Notes: a model not told the origin generated them from the sequence alone. A stretch of DNA of 64,000 nt from an uncultured Lachnospiraceae bacterium (GCA_910588875.1 CAJURT010000002.1:96709-160708), one strand, 5' to 3'. Shown: positions 12,001-18,774, counted from the stretch's first letter. Translations and numbers: made by a program.

Positions 12001-12035
12001 CCTGCATACTTTTGCCGCATCATTCTCCCTTTCAT
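1..12035 (-). CDS. Giant CnaB/SpaA-repeat surface adhesin, C-terminus beyond window
   Basis: One uninterrupted minus-strand frame runs from ATG at 12035 (GGGAGAG ribosome site) off the left edge, about 4,011 codons with no stop. I checked the frame by translation at several points. A signal peptide covers residues 1-35. A 'YCIS' cysteine (about residue 108) and a 'TQIA' motif (Gln about 218) suggest a TQXA-type thioester domain, known in other Gram-positive adhesins to bond covalently to host amines. Residues about 660-780 are a Glu/Lys/Thr-rich stalk with tandem repeats. The rest is built of CnaB/SpaA-like beta-sandwiches, shown by E-box signatures such as LEETKTPSGF, LRETNTPKGY, LREVAPPEGY, LKELLAPEGY and LWEQRAPEGY, about a dozen in all. 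These domains often hold Lys-Asn isopeptide bonds. An LPXTG-type anchor would be expected beyond the edge. It is the last visible gene of the operon with 12059-16306. The adhesin assignment is firm; the thioester domain is tentative. Confidence 0.88.
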   Translation of the reverse strand, partial: MKGRMMRQKYAGVMAVILLLLTFLPYFPPPGRIYGAVSFGGGELTYDGELVKLWDQLAEQDGVDLMRTDFIGHMTRTYPVPGIVVYKQQTSVSPSGRWKKYEYRNMYCISHSRELAENPNTTMETSAVWYIKREPYTLQNLPSFIKNNTADEYCQRLNFLIMAYAANHRSYQGTVNSDPVVGTADYYLGQSFCTLSEEAKFTGDFAHDWGMYRQHATQIANRYNPSGLGSTQVYEEMMADMETFFRAVWNTARLAADCVASSDTGYFFRPVVSLEEDSMYHARYPMNGETKGFFTAASITMHGDWNYKMREDTIDFYSPSGQIDEEKGIAEINLENSNGIIRKTIGKESVREFHMPVKIGGRWSLTFAQGNLLANLEDGFRIVVGNPETGEGSWHPEWGNSSVSRYKHTERWQADYVVNLRKMDAETGKPLENAWFDILEAFDDGQLEGSVLEDDNWDNGRGSQFLRWQGWDSPYRDNGDPDPCRKDQEVTDRDGWLVEASSPGSGQLQPSGSRAHRDVKYYSYTKGYCGGHPEPDPEDEEEVEEYERQIRICEELVSEGGFFHSLHGGAQELLSDRNRHYEEFVSLTYDYSARELAARPGYILHNQEQIHDPFENVFDGIHADTIPVETVTVHSSQYYALAQEISGREGWDEGEEADGRNERMETIEEERGGKGKAEEADTLEEAEETAGEEKTEEKAAEETTGEEAAEETTGEEAAEETTGEEVAEETAEEETAKETEREKEAKVPEETKRQEETEIPEGTKSPEEEEEETEEKTKERKRKDMETKTAAVASGSNADEATEEIDPDHIWILDEDGDAEEWEEYDEASPSNGKEACILPGIVRIAGERLSENTESPLDRGKGRLNNPYQARNQVKFIPSRLAPVALADPDYTGQGGADWTFELYDHRTEGEIHINKRDLLLAKGEDASYSSYGDTQGDGTLEGAVYGLFAAGDLVHPDGKTGVVFKEGNLVAVAATDKNGDASFMAITEAPGTKYDYQLGKTAADGFSGPENEYTKTIQKYSSNPNENRGGRWNYPISDNQSANGNCWIGRPLLLGPYYVQELTRSEGYELSVYGAEADISNRSSWMAGGEQKTGGTVQVGKVEGNVRFIEDSGREETVTEIRLLARGTDFGVDLYAKNVDPLSEPSFWLTTTGRKDVYRQWEEEEFYYEPVEAVCGTQVLINGESVEAKMGDIIQLPCGDSVTVKNVEEASLAPEKVFRTGSNGIIPTFNQQFIPELTGIEGREPEVFLRECNEALAEIGMELPGRDAPYFLIKLGKDSSLWAQEVYDFLEREDCPAFNAASMERIISRNGENYVVFRYSFMKEGVVQDVVFSAPDQNFYVRYPLGDQEGVVGYLYRGYPLAGFLREDYERGDNRYHWVRIPNEKPDVWEAGGYGELSEWPYVSARETETYWAYGEGEFLRAEDGSIYQKENVRYVERSGYQVMETVSYEGIEAQYDDQAGTWKLHLSPGRIPAEGEILVTVRYGNRFTGKGGSPAVTAAPSLNLSGSYVRPVVLAYPGQDFISEDAGTGQAPLQVLERAILQKIKVQKSIEDGRMGNFRFRAYLKSNLERLYRGEDGSVVWLDRCGQEREAGEVMEENRRFPELVRKIYTKVLHSTSPLYADSRDAVIANGLLYGYEEGEIKNDANPGYTAILERSEEEEGGGDSRLAKSYNYRKFFDAIAVANQDKWDDGAPSYTSWRPIGNKGNRREETLGNARVSDQVRQFAIDWYLEEEVKKQIRPTEDGSEQEAKAGSVSYPDELYDQALWEAIQKAENYLKPFFSYDLDEIYAVCWDGVGGGSDKDRTTVSAELLGEDGGREFYYGISSYLPYGTYVIVEQQPKYAGMEYKQNRNDFRNKHYRTDEPKEVVLPSVYGNEDSPGTFGPFSVDYRYSPSLAQEEMERRYKIRFNQENHKILAHNHHGDFEIYKYGMDIGLIANGVPAAAGKGDYFALTQSEYRPYKNYYNGQDKRTDHSVDYYLSEGQSGRRGIASRYRYSSVSEKEGTEDGGVMQGMQTAYGGNYAPMLVPWGVTEPEGYCNVGFNNRIFKARLRLEKLDSETHENILHDSAVFAVYAAKREDSEDGSGRVCFYEKDTVISGSLGFLESMGAVDIRPMARKTSLLDRLFGKENGPGNLYTGLVLAGTPVCEESGRIMQRTGRNRKTEVLASYSTVLDGLMREEGDGHLPVRQQQTVGYLETRQPLEAGAYVICEEKPPSGYVRSRPVALEIYSDKVTYYKEGNRDRRVVAAVYEEGSSKEGASGFQTRGEDATARVYVENPPIRLTVEKKKEASIHTANTTADKTVTYKVSGRIDGRLVDIGNNPDYIYAYKNGQYLGYAWRKGTLEYLAARKGAGEQVEIAFEGSVFAGYGYVTRTLGTADDENPYVAGARLALFESVVLEPSGDTQDHAFEGLRVIRNSANNVIRMYVRQEKGKKEQDILYYDLGNLEVTSRERIDGRVLVMGYDRNHNKVPLAQAESEKANFGRTDTEHSLFGFQAARPFLEFVGGDFTKLSYSSLDKRLTADKETLIYHLDRDGNRDCRIDPNTGMAYVPVPGDTEGRVMVWAVKIHKDEYGNTVARDKVTTSRPATVGENQYGYEEEKILEVVNHSGREIPEKNRPSYRHTESGFLTGTWEAEGSGESHRETTVNTNRHGQNLNGEVLTDDNNGSFAGKQNPVYDSFGLPIYYQKSKESYSKGTELYDRNGDFVRYQNSDNLERYNGNGYSINGKKPLYDSQRKLYHRQGEGYILENCWTSSDRTPNDPFVFEESDGQPDILKRLPVGNYIMEELESPAGYLKGMPVGVIIRETADMHDVSMVDKTTKIEIAKIDSTENHEFRVLEQREDGSSWDQGKLTEKGGSYGRGLVFGAKVALFKAKKIYSPESPGGYYLEKTEDVPLEYETTDSRAGKQQRVKAEWVTGTVPVYVEGIPAGTYLLEETKTPSGFVTGEPKAVEIGTVPEVQTFFLCNDHTKVEFEKYVWEGREKKILGGAEFVLYEIGNYETSKEEEPVYGPDQVVDRWVSSDREEFRGFMEAFEAMYRDFGTEEGTTVQWEQGGSRHVAKYMEASSLDASVSGGEKTRHPLSAVLLFGMEDGRQIRITISGEDSFEYQFDYRKLPWVNSYACSYVTLDGVRRIDYLPAGSKYLLRETNTPKGYSKAADRVVEVSDTRDVQRFSVENQKGKIYISKEAEGVPGEFAGACMELYRAAEDGSFLPDQTYLEEEWTSGSDGVYTDQDYVNGKLLPGYGAGDRKPHEIQGLEDGVYWLRERKCPDYYTTMEPVRIEYQQQEQIKVVRVYNRPAEGRLEVEKTDTGGKQLEGAVYELKAYRKSDRRTPVLEKTVSGDGGFVRVDHLPVGEVKEDGRLEPYEYRLREVAPPEGYAVNTRIFTWEFEPSRNEISYGPGEKAEKQITVTDGRTRVAIGKQDFDLVGEGAGHFLTGAKLALYEITGRDEKGQILYDEESPRVVWVTEGERHIIEGLVAGRSYLLKELLAPEGYSQMEPLILTMSKDGRMLAGISSRLNTVTFHMKGDPSHPDGNGAGSVTVRGRYPVQVRYELSGRSGESLKSWIGSRDGYLLCLDKGWEDGQVYTITEKTFYSDGSSDITGRRTEALYFGEDGVCHIPGREAEKVLVVLKDEKGVEFASFLVSEALQETTVYLAPGQIKEEENNVLTEYTMFSDGTCLESNRLQFGFCGQESNSCVVAADKKTKVCFTKTDMSGRRNLAGCHMNLKDRNGEELAAWISGEEPYVLEGVLKPGETYRWEEEQPCDGFIRADAIWFTVPQNGACQQVIMKDGDTKLFVHKISGDGDNSPVEGALLQILNPDGAPVTAAGDGERFKKGEELVFVSGREPTRIFGQLCAGKKYLLHEIKPAPGYAYTEDVPFSMSQDGREDNIVIRNKKTRVSVLKTDADSGEALEGALLQIRDVKGRLVEQWVSGKESHMVIGKLEAGENYFLWEQRAPEGYQKAKRLGFWVPKEAELLKLVFENKREEDQEPPDNPGKRKEKTTNPPDLRPE
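9860..9940 (-). repeat. Three perfect 27-bp tandem repeats in the adhesin stalk
   Basis: Three identical 27-bp units (9860-9886, 9887-9913, 9914-9940) encode the nine-residue unit AAEETTGEE in the acidic stalk of the giant adhesin. Diverged copies flank them on both sides. Units are a multiple of three, so gain or loss keeps the frame and changes stalk length. Confidence 0.9.
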
Positions 12036-12058
12036 CCTTTTCTCTCCCTGTATGCCTT

Positions 12059-15000
12059 TTATCTTGTTTTTGCCCTTCCGTCCACCACCCAGCGTCCTTT
12101 TTCATCTGTCAGGTATCCGTCCGGTGTCATTCTGCTATTCAGCAGCGCCCCTCTTGTCCCATCGGATTTCTCGTTAAAATAATAACAATACACTTTTCCA
12201 TCCACGTCCGTGATCCACTGCCAGCCGGTTGCCATCCTCCCCTGGGTGCCGTCTGGAAATGGATTCAAATAATAGGTATTGCCATCCCCATCATAGTACC
12301 ATCCGGATACCATAAATCCGTTCTGCCCGAAGCGGAACCAGTCAAATGCCTGCTGCCCCAATGCTTTATCCGCATAAGGGTTCACCACCGCCGCCCATTC
12401 ATTGGCATAGGTCCTGATCCCGTCCGAAAAAGTCCATCTTCCGGCCCCGTCTTCCAGCCAGGTTCCGGATACAACATAATCCGGCAGTCCCTGAACAGGC
12501 TGGGAACCTTTTGGCACTTCCCCTCCCGTGATAACCGTGGCTGAGGCCGCCGTGCTGCTGCCCGGGCCCGACGTTGAACTTCCCCCTCCTCCGGAACTTC
12601 CGCCTCCGGAGGATCCGCCGCCTCCGCCGCCAGATCCCCCTCCGCCATTCACATAAGCCGTATTTGCCTGGAAATCCAAATGAACCGTACATTGTGCGGT
12701 ATGACCCATGTCCCTGGTTTTTGCAGTAATCACCACATCCTTTTGAGCCTGGTATGGGTATGACTTTAACGCTTCCTGAATCCAGGCAGCATCATCGCAA
12801 ACCGTAATCACGCCACCGGCAACCTTCACGGCATCCGGATCCGAGGAATTCCAGATCACGGCCTGGTCATATGGCTGGTATTCCTCCCTGCTCTCCAGTT
12901 TAGGCAGCACAAAGGCTTCCAAGGTATCCCTCACCCCAAAGCCCTCCTGGCTCTTAACCGAAGAACCGGCTCCCCAAAAATAATCACGGGACAGCTGATA
13001 TGTCAATGCCTTCTCTGAAAGAGTTATTGCCTCCGGATGGATCACCGTTTCATCCTCTGTACGGAACCGGACAGTGACCAGGCATTCCGAAAACACATGC
13101 CCATTCGTCTGATCCTCACTGGCTGCCGTCACCCTTTCCGAATATTCCCCGGATCCATTTTGCCTGCTATATGGTGATGATTTTTTCTTTTCCCTGTCCT
13201 CTGAGATAATATTCTGGATCCAGGCCGGGTTTTTATCTCCTGCCGGGTCATAATTTACCGAAACCCGGCAATCCTGGGTATGGTCCCCCGACGGTGCCAG
13301 TGACAGGATTTTCCCTCCCTCATCCGCATTCCACCATACATTTTTAAAAAACGGCCGGGTTGGGTTTAACGTTGCTGACAGAACCACTGGCTCCGAAACC
13401 GTAATGGTTTCCTGGGGATTCAGCCGGTTCCCGGTAAGCCTGCGGGTAACGGTAAACTCCGCAAAGTTGCGGTTTAGGTTCATCCCTTCCACCCGGAGGG
13501 TCGTATTGTCTATAATCTGGAAACTCACCTTCACCCGGCAGTTGGCATATACCCCTCGGTTGTCTGCCGAGGTCTTCGGATCCGTCGCTGCCGTTACTAC
13601 TGCATGGCTCATGTAGATGGTATTATTGATTTTTTCCCGGTATTGGTTGTCAGCCTGTGCCTGTATTTCCCTGTTTATAATTCCCTGGACAAAGTTTGAA
13701 GAAAGATTGGGCATGATAACCGCATCTCTTTGCGTATACCCTGTTTCCGACAGATTTGTGAGCAGATTTGTGTCATCCACTGACCACTTCATGGTACGGT
13801 TAGCCACCCATCCCGAGCCATTATGTTCCCCATGGATGGTAACCGGCTGCACCTGGACAGAGGTATCTGGTTTTTCATCAATATAGCGGGCAATCAATGC
13901 CCCTTCCTGGTTCGTGACTTCCGTGACCAGGTTCGGATGTTTCCGGTCTCCGCTCCTTGTCTGGACTATATGGATGCTGGTTTCCTGCGGATCCAGGGTC
14001 AGGCGGGTTGTCACCTTTATATATTCCACATTCAATTCCGTGTCACATTCCGGCATGATAAAGCTGTAACTGCCGCCGTTTTTATAATCCATCTCCACGT
14101 TTCTGCCCGACTCATCCATATAAGTCGGCGGCTTTACTCCTCCCCCATAATGGGGATCCACCACCATCTGGTATCGGTTCTCCCCTTTGTTTTTCGGCGC
14201 TGTTGCCACGGTTACCACTGCTCCCGGCACCACTGCCGCCCCATGTTCCTTATCAATTGTCCGGTAATAGGAATTGCCCGTGGCAGGTATGGCCGTCAAT
14301 TCTGCCACATCCGTATCATATGTCCCGTTATCGTTCTTCGTATCGATCCTTGGAACAGATACCAGGTACCCTCTTACCGGAGCCCCCATATAACCAGGGG
14401 CAAAATGATCCGGCCGAAAAGAAATCCCCTCTGCGTATCCCGCCGACGTAAATTCCTTCTCCAGCTTTTGGGTTACAAAATAGCGCACGGCGTCTTCCAG
14501 TTCTTCGTAAAAATACCGTTCCCCACTATCCGTCTCTCGTCTCCCTGCCACGATCCTGTACTTTCTCTCATTGTCCGTCCAATACCCGATGTGGGCATCC
14601 TGGGTAAACGTATTGTCACCGTCAATCGTGCTTCCCACAACATTTTTGGCCTTCGCCCCGTCATTAGTAAACAGATAGCTGAAATTGCTGTCCTTCTCCG
14701 TCCCGTAGGTAAATCTGTCGCGGGATTGCCGGGTTCCCACAAATGTTCCCTCCCTGGATGCGGTCCCATTGTTGGTAGCTGAAATCCGGCCCGCCATCCG
14801 GGCAAGTATCACGTTGCCGCTGCGGTATTCACCCACAATCCCCCCGGCTGCACGGCTTCCGTTCCCGCCGACTGTACCATTCACATAAGAGTTAAATACG
14901 TCTGTCTGGCTGATCCTGCCGGCAATCCCTCCCACATATCCTTTTCCCCGGATCCGGTTCGCATCTCCATTTTGGGTAATAACTACATTGTCAACCAGCC

Positions 15001-16306
15001 ATGCATTCTGTACATTGCCGGCAATTCCTCCCACATAGCTTTCCCTGTCTTCGGAATTCAGCACAATGCCTTCTGCACGGCAATTTTCTATGGTGGCGCG
15101 GTTGTCAGTTCCGGTCACTTTCCCGGCAATCCCCCCGGCATCTCCTTTTGCATTCACATACCCGGAAACCGCCACGTTATAGATTACGGCATCCCCGAAA
15201 ACGGCCCCTGCCAGGACCCCAATGTTTTCCTCTCCCACCAAATCTTCTGCTTCCACCGTCAGGTCCCTTACCTCCCCGCCATCAATCACACCAAATAACC
15301 CGATATTTGTTAATGGCAAGGATGGGTTGACTATACGCAGACCCGATATGGTATTGCCTCCGCCATCAAAATGGCCACGGAAGGGATGCCGGACCTCTCC
15401 TCCCAGTTCCCCCTTGTTCTGATACCATCCGATTGGATTCCAGTTCTCCTTGTTTATTTCAAGATCTCCAAGGTTAATATCCTGGGTCAATTCAAAATAT
15501 TCCCCGTCAAAATCCTCACCGGCTGCCACTGCCTCCGATAATCCCATCAAACGGGACAGGCTGTCAATCTGGTATGGCGCCCGCTTCGTCCCATCTCCGG
15601 GAAAATCCATACGTGAATTCCATTCCTCCCAGAGATCTCCGGTACCGGAAGAAAATCCCGCCACTTTTTCCTGTATCGGTAACGCGTTCGACATGGTTGC
15701 GGGAAGCAGTTCTTCTGTCTTCTCCCACTCTACATCATCCCCATCCTCTGCTTCTGCCTCTCCCATTTCTTCCCTGCTTCCATCCTCTGTTTTTCTCTCA
15801 ACCAGTTCATCCGTTTCTTTTCCGCTTCCGTCTTCTCCCGTTTCCTCTCCCTTCCCTTCTGTCTCTTCCCTGCTTCCATCCTCTGTTTCTTCTTTCTCTC
15901 CTAATTCTTTCCCGCTTCCATCCTCTCCTTCTTTCTTCTCTCCCGGTTCTTCCCTGGTTCCCTCCTCTTCTCCCGGCTCTGTTGCGTTTTCCTCTTCTTC
16001 CGGCTCTGTTACGTTTCCCTCCTCTTCTCCCGGCTCCTTTACACTTCCATTCTCCCCTTCCGGCTCTTCCTCTCCTCCTGGTTCCTCCATCTTTTCCTCT
16101 GTTCCTGCCATCACCTGCATCTCTTTCCCTTCGTATCCGTCCCTGTCCTCCTTTTCCGGGATCTCCACAATGCAGCAGTAATCGTCTGCCGGCAGTTCTT
16201 CCATATCCGCCATAGCCGGCATAACTCCCGCTGCATGAAAAACCAACATTGCAGCCAAAATACCTGCCAATCCTTTCTGCTTCCTCTTATAGCGCCTCAA
16301 CCTCAT
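12059..16306 (-). CDS. Secreted GLUG-repeat protein with C-terminal cell-wall-binding repeats
   Basis: This 1,415-residue protein is exported and probably held on the wall. A signal peptide spans residues 1-33 (ending AMA). Residues about 50-190 are an acidic Glu/Gly/Pro/Ser repeat region. Residues about 310-520 carry GLUG-type repeats (NIGLFGVIDGG, AGGIAGKV, YVGGIAGNV), a beta-helix unit of surface adhesins and IgA-peptidase-like proteins; no protease motif was seen. A long middle part resembles bacterial Ig-like modules. A Gly/Ser linker (about 1240-1280) leads to aromatic wall-binding repeats (FMVSGWYYDGDG, RMATGWQWI). ATG at 16306 has an AGGAGG site inside the end of the upstream gene and overlaps it by 20 bp, so the two are translationally coupled. 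The stop lies 23 bp before the giant adhesin start. The ligand is unknown. Confidence 0.85.
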   Translation of the reverse strand: MRLRRYKRKQKGLAGILAAMLVFHAAGVMPAMADMEELPADDYCCIVEIPEKEDRDGYEGKEMQVMAGTEEKMEEPGGEEEPEGENGSVKEPGEEEGNVTEPEEEENATEPGEEEGTREEPGEKKEGEDGSGKELGEKEETEDGSREETEGKGEETGEDGSGKETDELVERKTEDGSREEMGEAEAEDGDDVEWEKTEELLPATMSNALPIQEKVAGFSSGTGDLWEEWNSRMDFPGDGTKRAPYQIDSLSRLMGLSEAVAAGEDFDGEYFELTQDINLGDLEINKENWNPIGWYQNKGELGGEVRHPFRGHFDGGGNTISGLRIVNPSLPLTNIGLFGVIDGGEVRDLTVEAEDLVGEENIGVLAGAVFGDAVIYNVAVSGYVNAKGDAGGIAGKVTGTDNRATIENCRAEGIVLNSEDRESYVGGIAGNVQNAWLVDNVVITQNGDANRIRGKGYVGGIAGRISQTDVFNSYVNGTVGGNGSRAAGGIVGEYRSGNVILARMAGRISATNNGTASREGTFVGTRQSRDRFTYGTEKDSNFSYLFTNDGAKAKNVVGSTIDGDNTFTQDAHIGYWTDNERKYRIVAGRRETDSGERYFYEELEDAVRYFVTQKLEKEFTSAGYAEGISFRPDHFAPGYMGAPVRGYLVSVPRIDTKNDNGTYDTDVAELTAIPATGNSYYRTIDKEHGAAVVPGAVVTVATAPKNKGENRYQMVVDPHYGGGVKPPTYMDESGRNVEMDYKNGGSYSFIMPECDTELNVEYIKVTTRLTLDPQETSIHIVQTRSGDRKHPNLVTEVTNQEGALIARYIDEKPDTSVQVQPVTIHGEHNGSGWVANRTMKWSVDDTNLLTNLSETGYTQRDAVIMPNLSSNFVQGIINREIQAQADNQYREKINNTIYMSHAVVTAATDPKTSADNRGVYANCRVKVSFQIIDNTTLRVEGMNLNRNFAEFTVTRRLTGNRLNPQETITVSEPVVLSATLNPTRPFFKNVWWNADEGGKILSLAPSGDHTQDCRVSVNYDPAGDKNPAWIQNIISEDREKKKSSPYSRQNGSGEYSERVTAASEDQTNGHVFSECLVTVRFRTEDETVIHPEAITLSEKALTYQLSRDYFWGAGSSVKSQEGFGVRDTLEAFVLPKLESREEYQPYDQAVIWNSSDPDAVKVAGGVITVCDDAAWIQEALKSYPYQAQKDVVITAKTRDMGHTAQCTVHLDFQANTAYVNGGGGSGGGGGGSSGGGSSGGGGSSTSGPGSSTAASATVITGGEVPKGSQPVQGLPDYVVSGTWLEDGAGRWTFSDGIRTYANEWAAVVNPYADKALGQQAFDWFRFGQNGFMVSGWYYDGDGNTYYLNPFPDGTQGRMATGWQWITDVDGKVYCYYFNEKSDGTRGALLNSRMTPDGYLTDEKGRWVVDGRAKTR

Positions 16307-18374
16307 AATCCTCCTCTCTGTACAAATCCTCCAATGGCTCCTGGGGCATCACAAATGCCGGCCTTACCCCAACCGCGCATTCTGTACCCTCCTCCGGCCT
16401 GATCCCTGCCGGGCAAATCCTGCCATTCACCAGATCCACCATATAGACAAATCCCGTATCATATCCTTGCGCTGTCCCCATAGGGTTTTGAAGCCAATAT
16501 CCCTTTGAAAAAGGCCCGTATTCCTCAACATCCCACAGATAGTTTCGGTATTGTAAAGCCTCCTCCACCGATAAAATAAACAGTTTTCCCGTCAGCCTCT
16601 GGTTTCCGATTGGGCTGCCCTTTAAGTCTGAGTCCTTCAGCTGGCTGTACATCCCGGCTCCCGTACTGCCGGTATACGCCGTGGAAACCCCGATATCCAC
16701 CGCCTTTGCCCGGGTAACGTTCCCTTCCAATTCCTGCAGCCATGCCCGTATGGCGGAATATTTATAATCATTCCCCTTGCCAAATACTGCAATTGGCCCA
16801 GGACAGAATTCGTACCCATAGCTTCCGTCCTCCAACTGCCCGTAAAAATATGATGAGCCAAAATCAGCCGGAATCACCGAATCACATAAAAACAGCGCTC
16901 CCTGGCAGTGATTGCCCGCCCTGTCCGTATAATTCTGGTCAATGCAACGAAAATGGTATTGTTCCCCCTCAAACTCTGCCGTCAGCACATCATCCATATC
17001 CCAGTGAAGCATTTCCCAGCTGGCTTCCTTGTCCTCCGGTTCCACCTCCTCTTCCTTTTTTACGGCAAACCGAACCACCATATAGGTATCCCCGTCAATG
17101 GTAAAGCAGTCCTCCACCAGCCTGGAATACAGAATGGCCCCGCCATATGCCTTTTTCAGGACTGTCCCGTCAGGTTCCAGGTTTTTCCCGATCAAATATA
17201 TTGCATATTCTTTTCCGGCTTCCATCTGTCCGGCTATACTCAGCAGCCTTCCGTCTGCTTCCTTCTGCCCAGGCACAAGGATCCTTCCGTCCGGAACCTG
17301 TGAGGCATCCTCCCCCGTAACCAAAGACTCCTGTTTTTTTGCCGTCTTTAGCCACTCTTCAAGCCGCATCCTCTCCTCCTGGCTCTCATCCTCTTCTTCT
17401 GCCAGCTGCCCCGTATGGCGGTATTCCACATAATAAATCTGATCTCCCGGCCCGTACACTTCCCATGTAAGAGGAGGCTCCTGCACAGATTCCCATACAC
17501 GGTTTTCTGAATCCACAAGCCGTTCCCTGAAATTCAGCGTCAGTTTCTCCCCTTCCCGGATTTTTCCCTGCCTGGATTCCCCCAGCATGATCTGATGGGT
17601 ATCTTCATCTACAAAATGCACGTACCAGTCCACCATCCATACATTGGACGCATCTGTGGTTGGGTCAGACAAATCCCCGGATGGTTCCTTGTTTTCAGGG
17701 CTGCTGCTCCCACTGTCTTTGCTGCTCCCGTTGCTTTGGTTCCCATCGCTGCCCCCGTTTCCGCCTTTGCCGCTTTCTCCTTTGCTGCTTCTGCCTCCTC
17801 CCCCGCTGCCTCCTCCACTGCTTCTTCCTCCGCTGCTGCCTCCTCCACTGCTGCCTCCTCCACTGCTTCTTCCTCCTCCCACGGATACTTCTTTCCGGCT
17901 TCCAGAAGCTGTGTTTCCACTGCTTATCATCCCTTTCCCCGGGATTTCCACCACCTCTCCCTTCTCATCTACCCAGGCTCCGCCCTCATCTACCCAATAC
18001 CCGTCCGGTGTCCTCCCTCCGGCATACATCGCCCCCAGAGGATGCCCTTCTTCCCCGTGTTTTGCCAGAAAATAACATCTGCCGTCAATCCATTGCCATC
18101 CTGTCATCATCCGCCCAAATTCCCCGCCTGCCGATGGGTTCAAAAAATACCACTGCCCCTTGTCCTGTATCCAGCCGGACTCCAGGCTGCCGGAATGCCC
18201 CAGGTAATACCAGCCATCTGCATCATATACCCAGGTATCCTGAAGCCAGGTTCCGTCACGTTCATATTTCCACGCCGTGCCGTCCTGCTGCCAGCCCGCA
18301 TAGGCAGACTCCGGCCGTGCAGACAATGCAAAGACCAGCAGTACTGCCATCTCCTTTATTAAATTTTTCTTCAT
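16287..18374 (-). CDS. Secreted protein: N-terminal wall-binding repeats, Gly/Ser linker, DUF6273-like domain
   Basis: First gene of the adhesin operon, 695 residues from ATG 18374. I chose this start because it has an AAAGGG site and begins a clean signal peptide (MKKNLIKEM to AYA); an in-frame upstream ATG would add 25 charged residues before it. Residues about 27-145 are aromatic cell-wall-binding repeats (GWYYLG, GQWYFLNP, MMTGWQWIDG) of the choline-binding/CW_binding_1 type. A Gly/Ser linker follows (about 160-235). The C-terminal part contains AIRAWLQEL and ends with GVRPAFVM, as in DUF6273-like domains that often follow wall-binding modules in Clostridia. No enzyme motif was seen. Inference: a wall-associated partner of the two adhesins. 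Confidence 0.82.
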   Translation of the reverse strand: MKKNLIKEMAVLLVFALSARPESAYAGWQQDGTAWKYERDGTWLQDTWVYDADGWYYLGHSGSLESGWIQDKGQWYFLNPSAGGEFGRMMTGWQWIDGRCYFLAKHGEEGHPLGAMYAGGRTPDGYWVDEGGAWVDEKGEVVEIPGKGMISSGNTASGSRKEVSVGGGRSSGGGSSGGGSSGGRSSGGGSGGGGRSSKGESGKGGNGGSDGNQSNGSSKDSGSSSPENKEPSGDLSDPTTDASNVWMVDWYVHFVDEDTHQIMLGESRQGKIREGEKLTLNFRERLVDSENRVWESVQEPPLTWEVYGPGDQIYYVEYRHTGQLAEEEDESQEERMRLEEWLKTAKKQESLVTGEDASQVPDGRILVPGQKEADGRLLSIAGQMEAGKEYAIYLIGKNLEPDGTVLKKAYGGAILYSRLVEDCFTIDGDTYMVVRFAVKKEEEVEPEDKEASWEMLHWDMDDVLTAEFEGEQYHFRCIDQNYTDRAGNHCQGALFLCDSVIPADFGSSYFYGQLEDGSYGYEFCPGPIAVFGKGNDYKYSAIRAWLQELEGNVTRAKAVDIGVSTAYTGSTGAGMYSQLKDSDLKGSPIGNQRLTGKLFILSVEEALQYRNYLWDVEEYGPFSKGYWLQNPMGTAQGYDTGFVYMVDLVNGRICPAGIRPEEGTECAVGVRPAFVMPQEPLEDLYREEDYEVEAL

Positions 18375-18592
18375 ATTTCCCTTTCTGCCCTTCAACGGCC
18401 ATGCCTCGCGCCAATACAAAGCAGCGCTTCCTTTCATTTCCAAAACCATATAACAGGAATCTCTGAGGAATTCTCAACCGACAACACAGGATCCCGGAAC
18501 CGGATCCCGAAATTTTTACAACAAAAACAAACGCAATGTACTGCCTATAAAAACCACCTCCCTATGTTCTTAATTCTGTCCTGAAATCATCT

Positions 18593-18646
18593 GGCTGACC
18601 AGCCACACACTTCCGGTGAAGTGCCCGATAAGCAGCCCACAGCTGC
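18593..18646 (-). promoter_or_regulatory. Leader with three consecutive hairpins
   Basis: The roughly 310-nt untranslated leader of the adhesin operon contains three adjacent perfect stem-loops: 18593-18604 (GGCTG stem), 18608-18623 (CACTTC stem) and 18632-18646 (GCAGC stem). No poly-U follows, and I could not match a known riboswitch consensus, including c-di-GMP-I. It may act in mRNA stability, attenuation or protein binding. Confidence 0.5.
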
Positions 18647-18691
18647 CTCTCTAGAATATCTGCAGAATGAATGTCTGCGATAAGTACGTTT

Positions 18692-18720
18692 AGCATAACA
18701 CAGTTTATCCGATTTTGCAA
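18692..18720 (-). promoter_or_regulatory. Extended -10 promoter of the adhesin operon
   Basis: Minus-strand -35 TTGCAA (18715-18720), 17-bp spacer, -10 TATGCT (18692-18697) preceded by TGT, an extended -10. It is the only convincing promoter in the 460-bp gap between galE and 16287-18374. Transcription would start near 18685. Confidence 0.6.
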
Positions 18721-18740
18721 GCACTATCTGTAAAACCGAA

Positions 18741-18774
18741 ACAGCACCAAAACAGCACCAAAACAGCAGCCAAA
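18741..18774. repeat. Phased 11-bp direct repeats upstream of the adhesin promoter
   Basis: Two perfect copies of ACAGCACCAAA (18741-18751, 18752-18762) and a third imperfect copy (18763-18774) lie 21-54 bp upstream of the -35 box. One-helical-turn spacing at this place is typical of an activator bound cooperatively on one DNA face. The regulator is not identified. Confidence 0.6.

Noticed and set aside
15450..18362. Plus-strand open frames rich in Ser, Pro and Leu opposite the two smaller surface proteins
   Set aside because: They are antisense readings of acidic and Gly/Ser linker regions; the opposite strand has signal peptides, domains and good ribosome sites.
18593..18646. c-di-GMP riboswitch in the adhesin leader
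   Set aside because: The region is structured but I could not find the conserved GEMM core or tetraloop-receptor elements.
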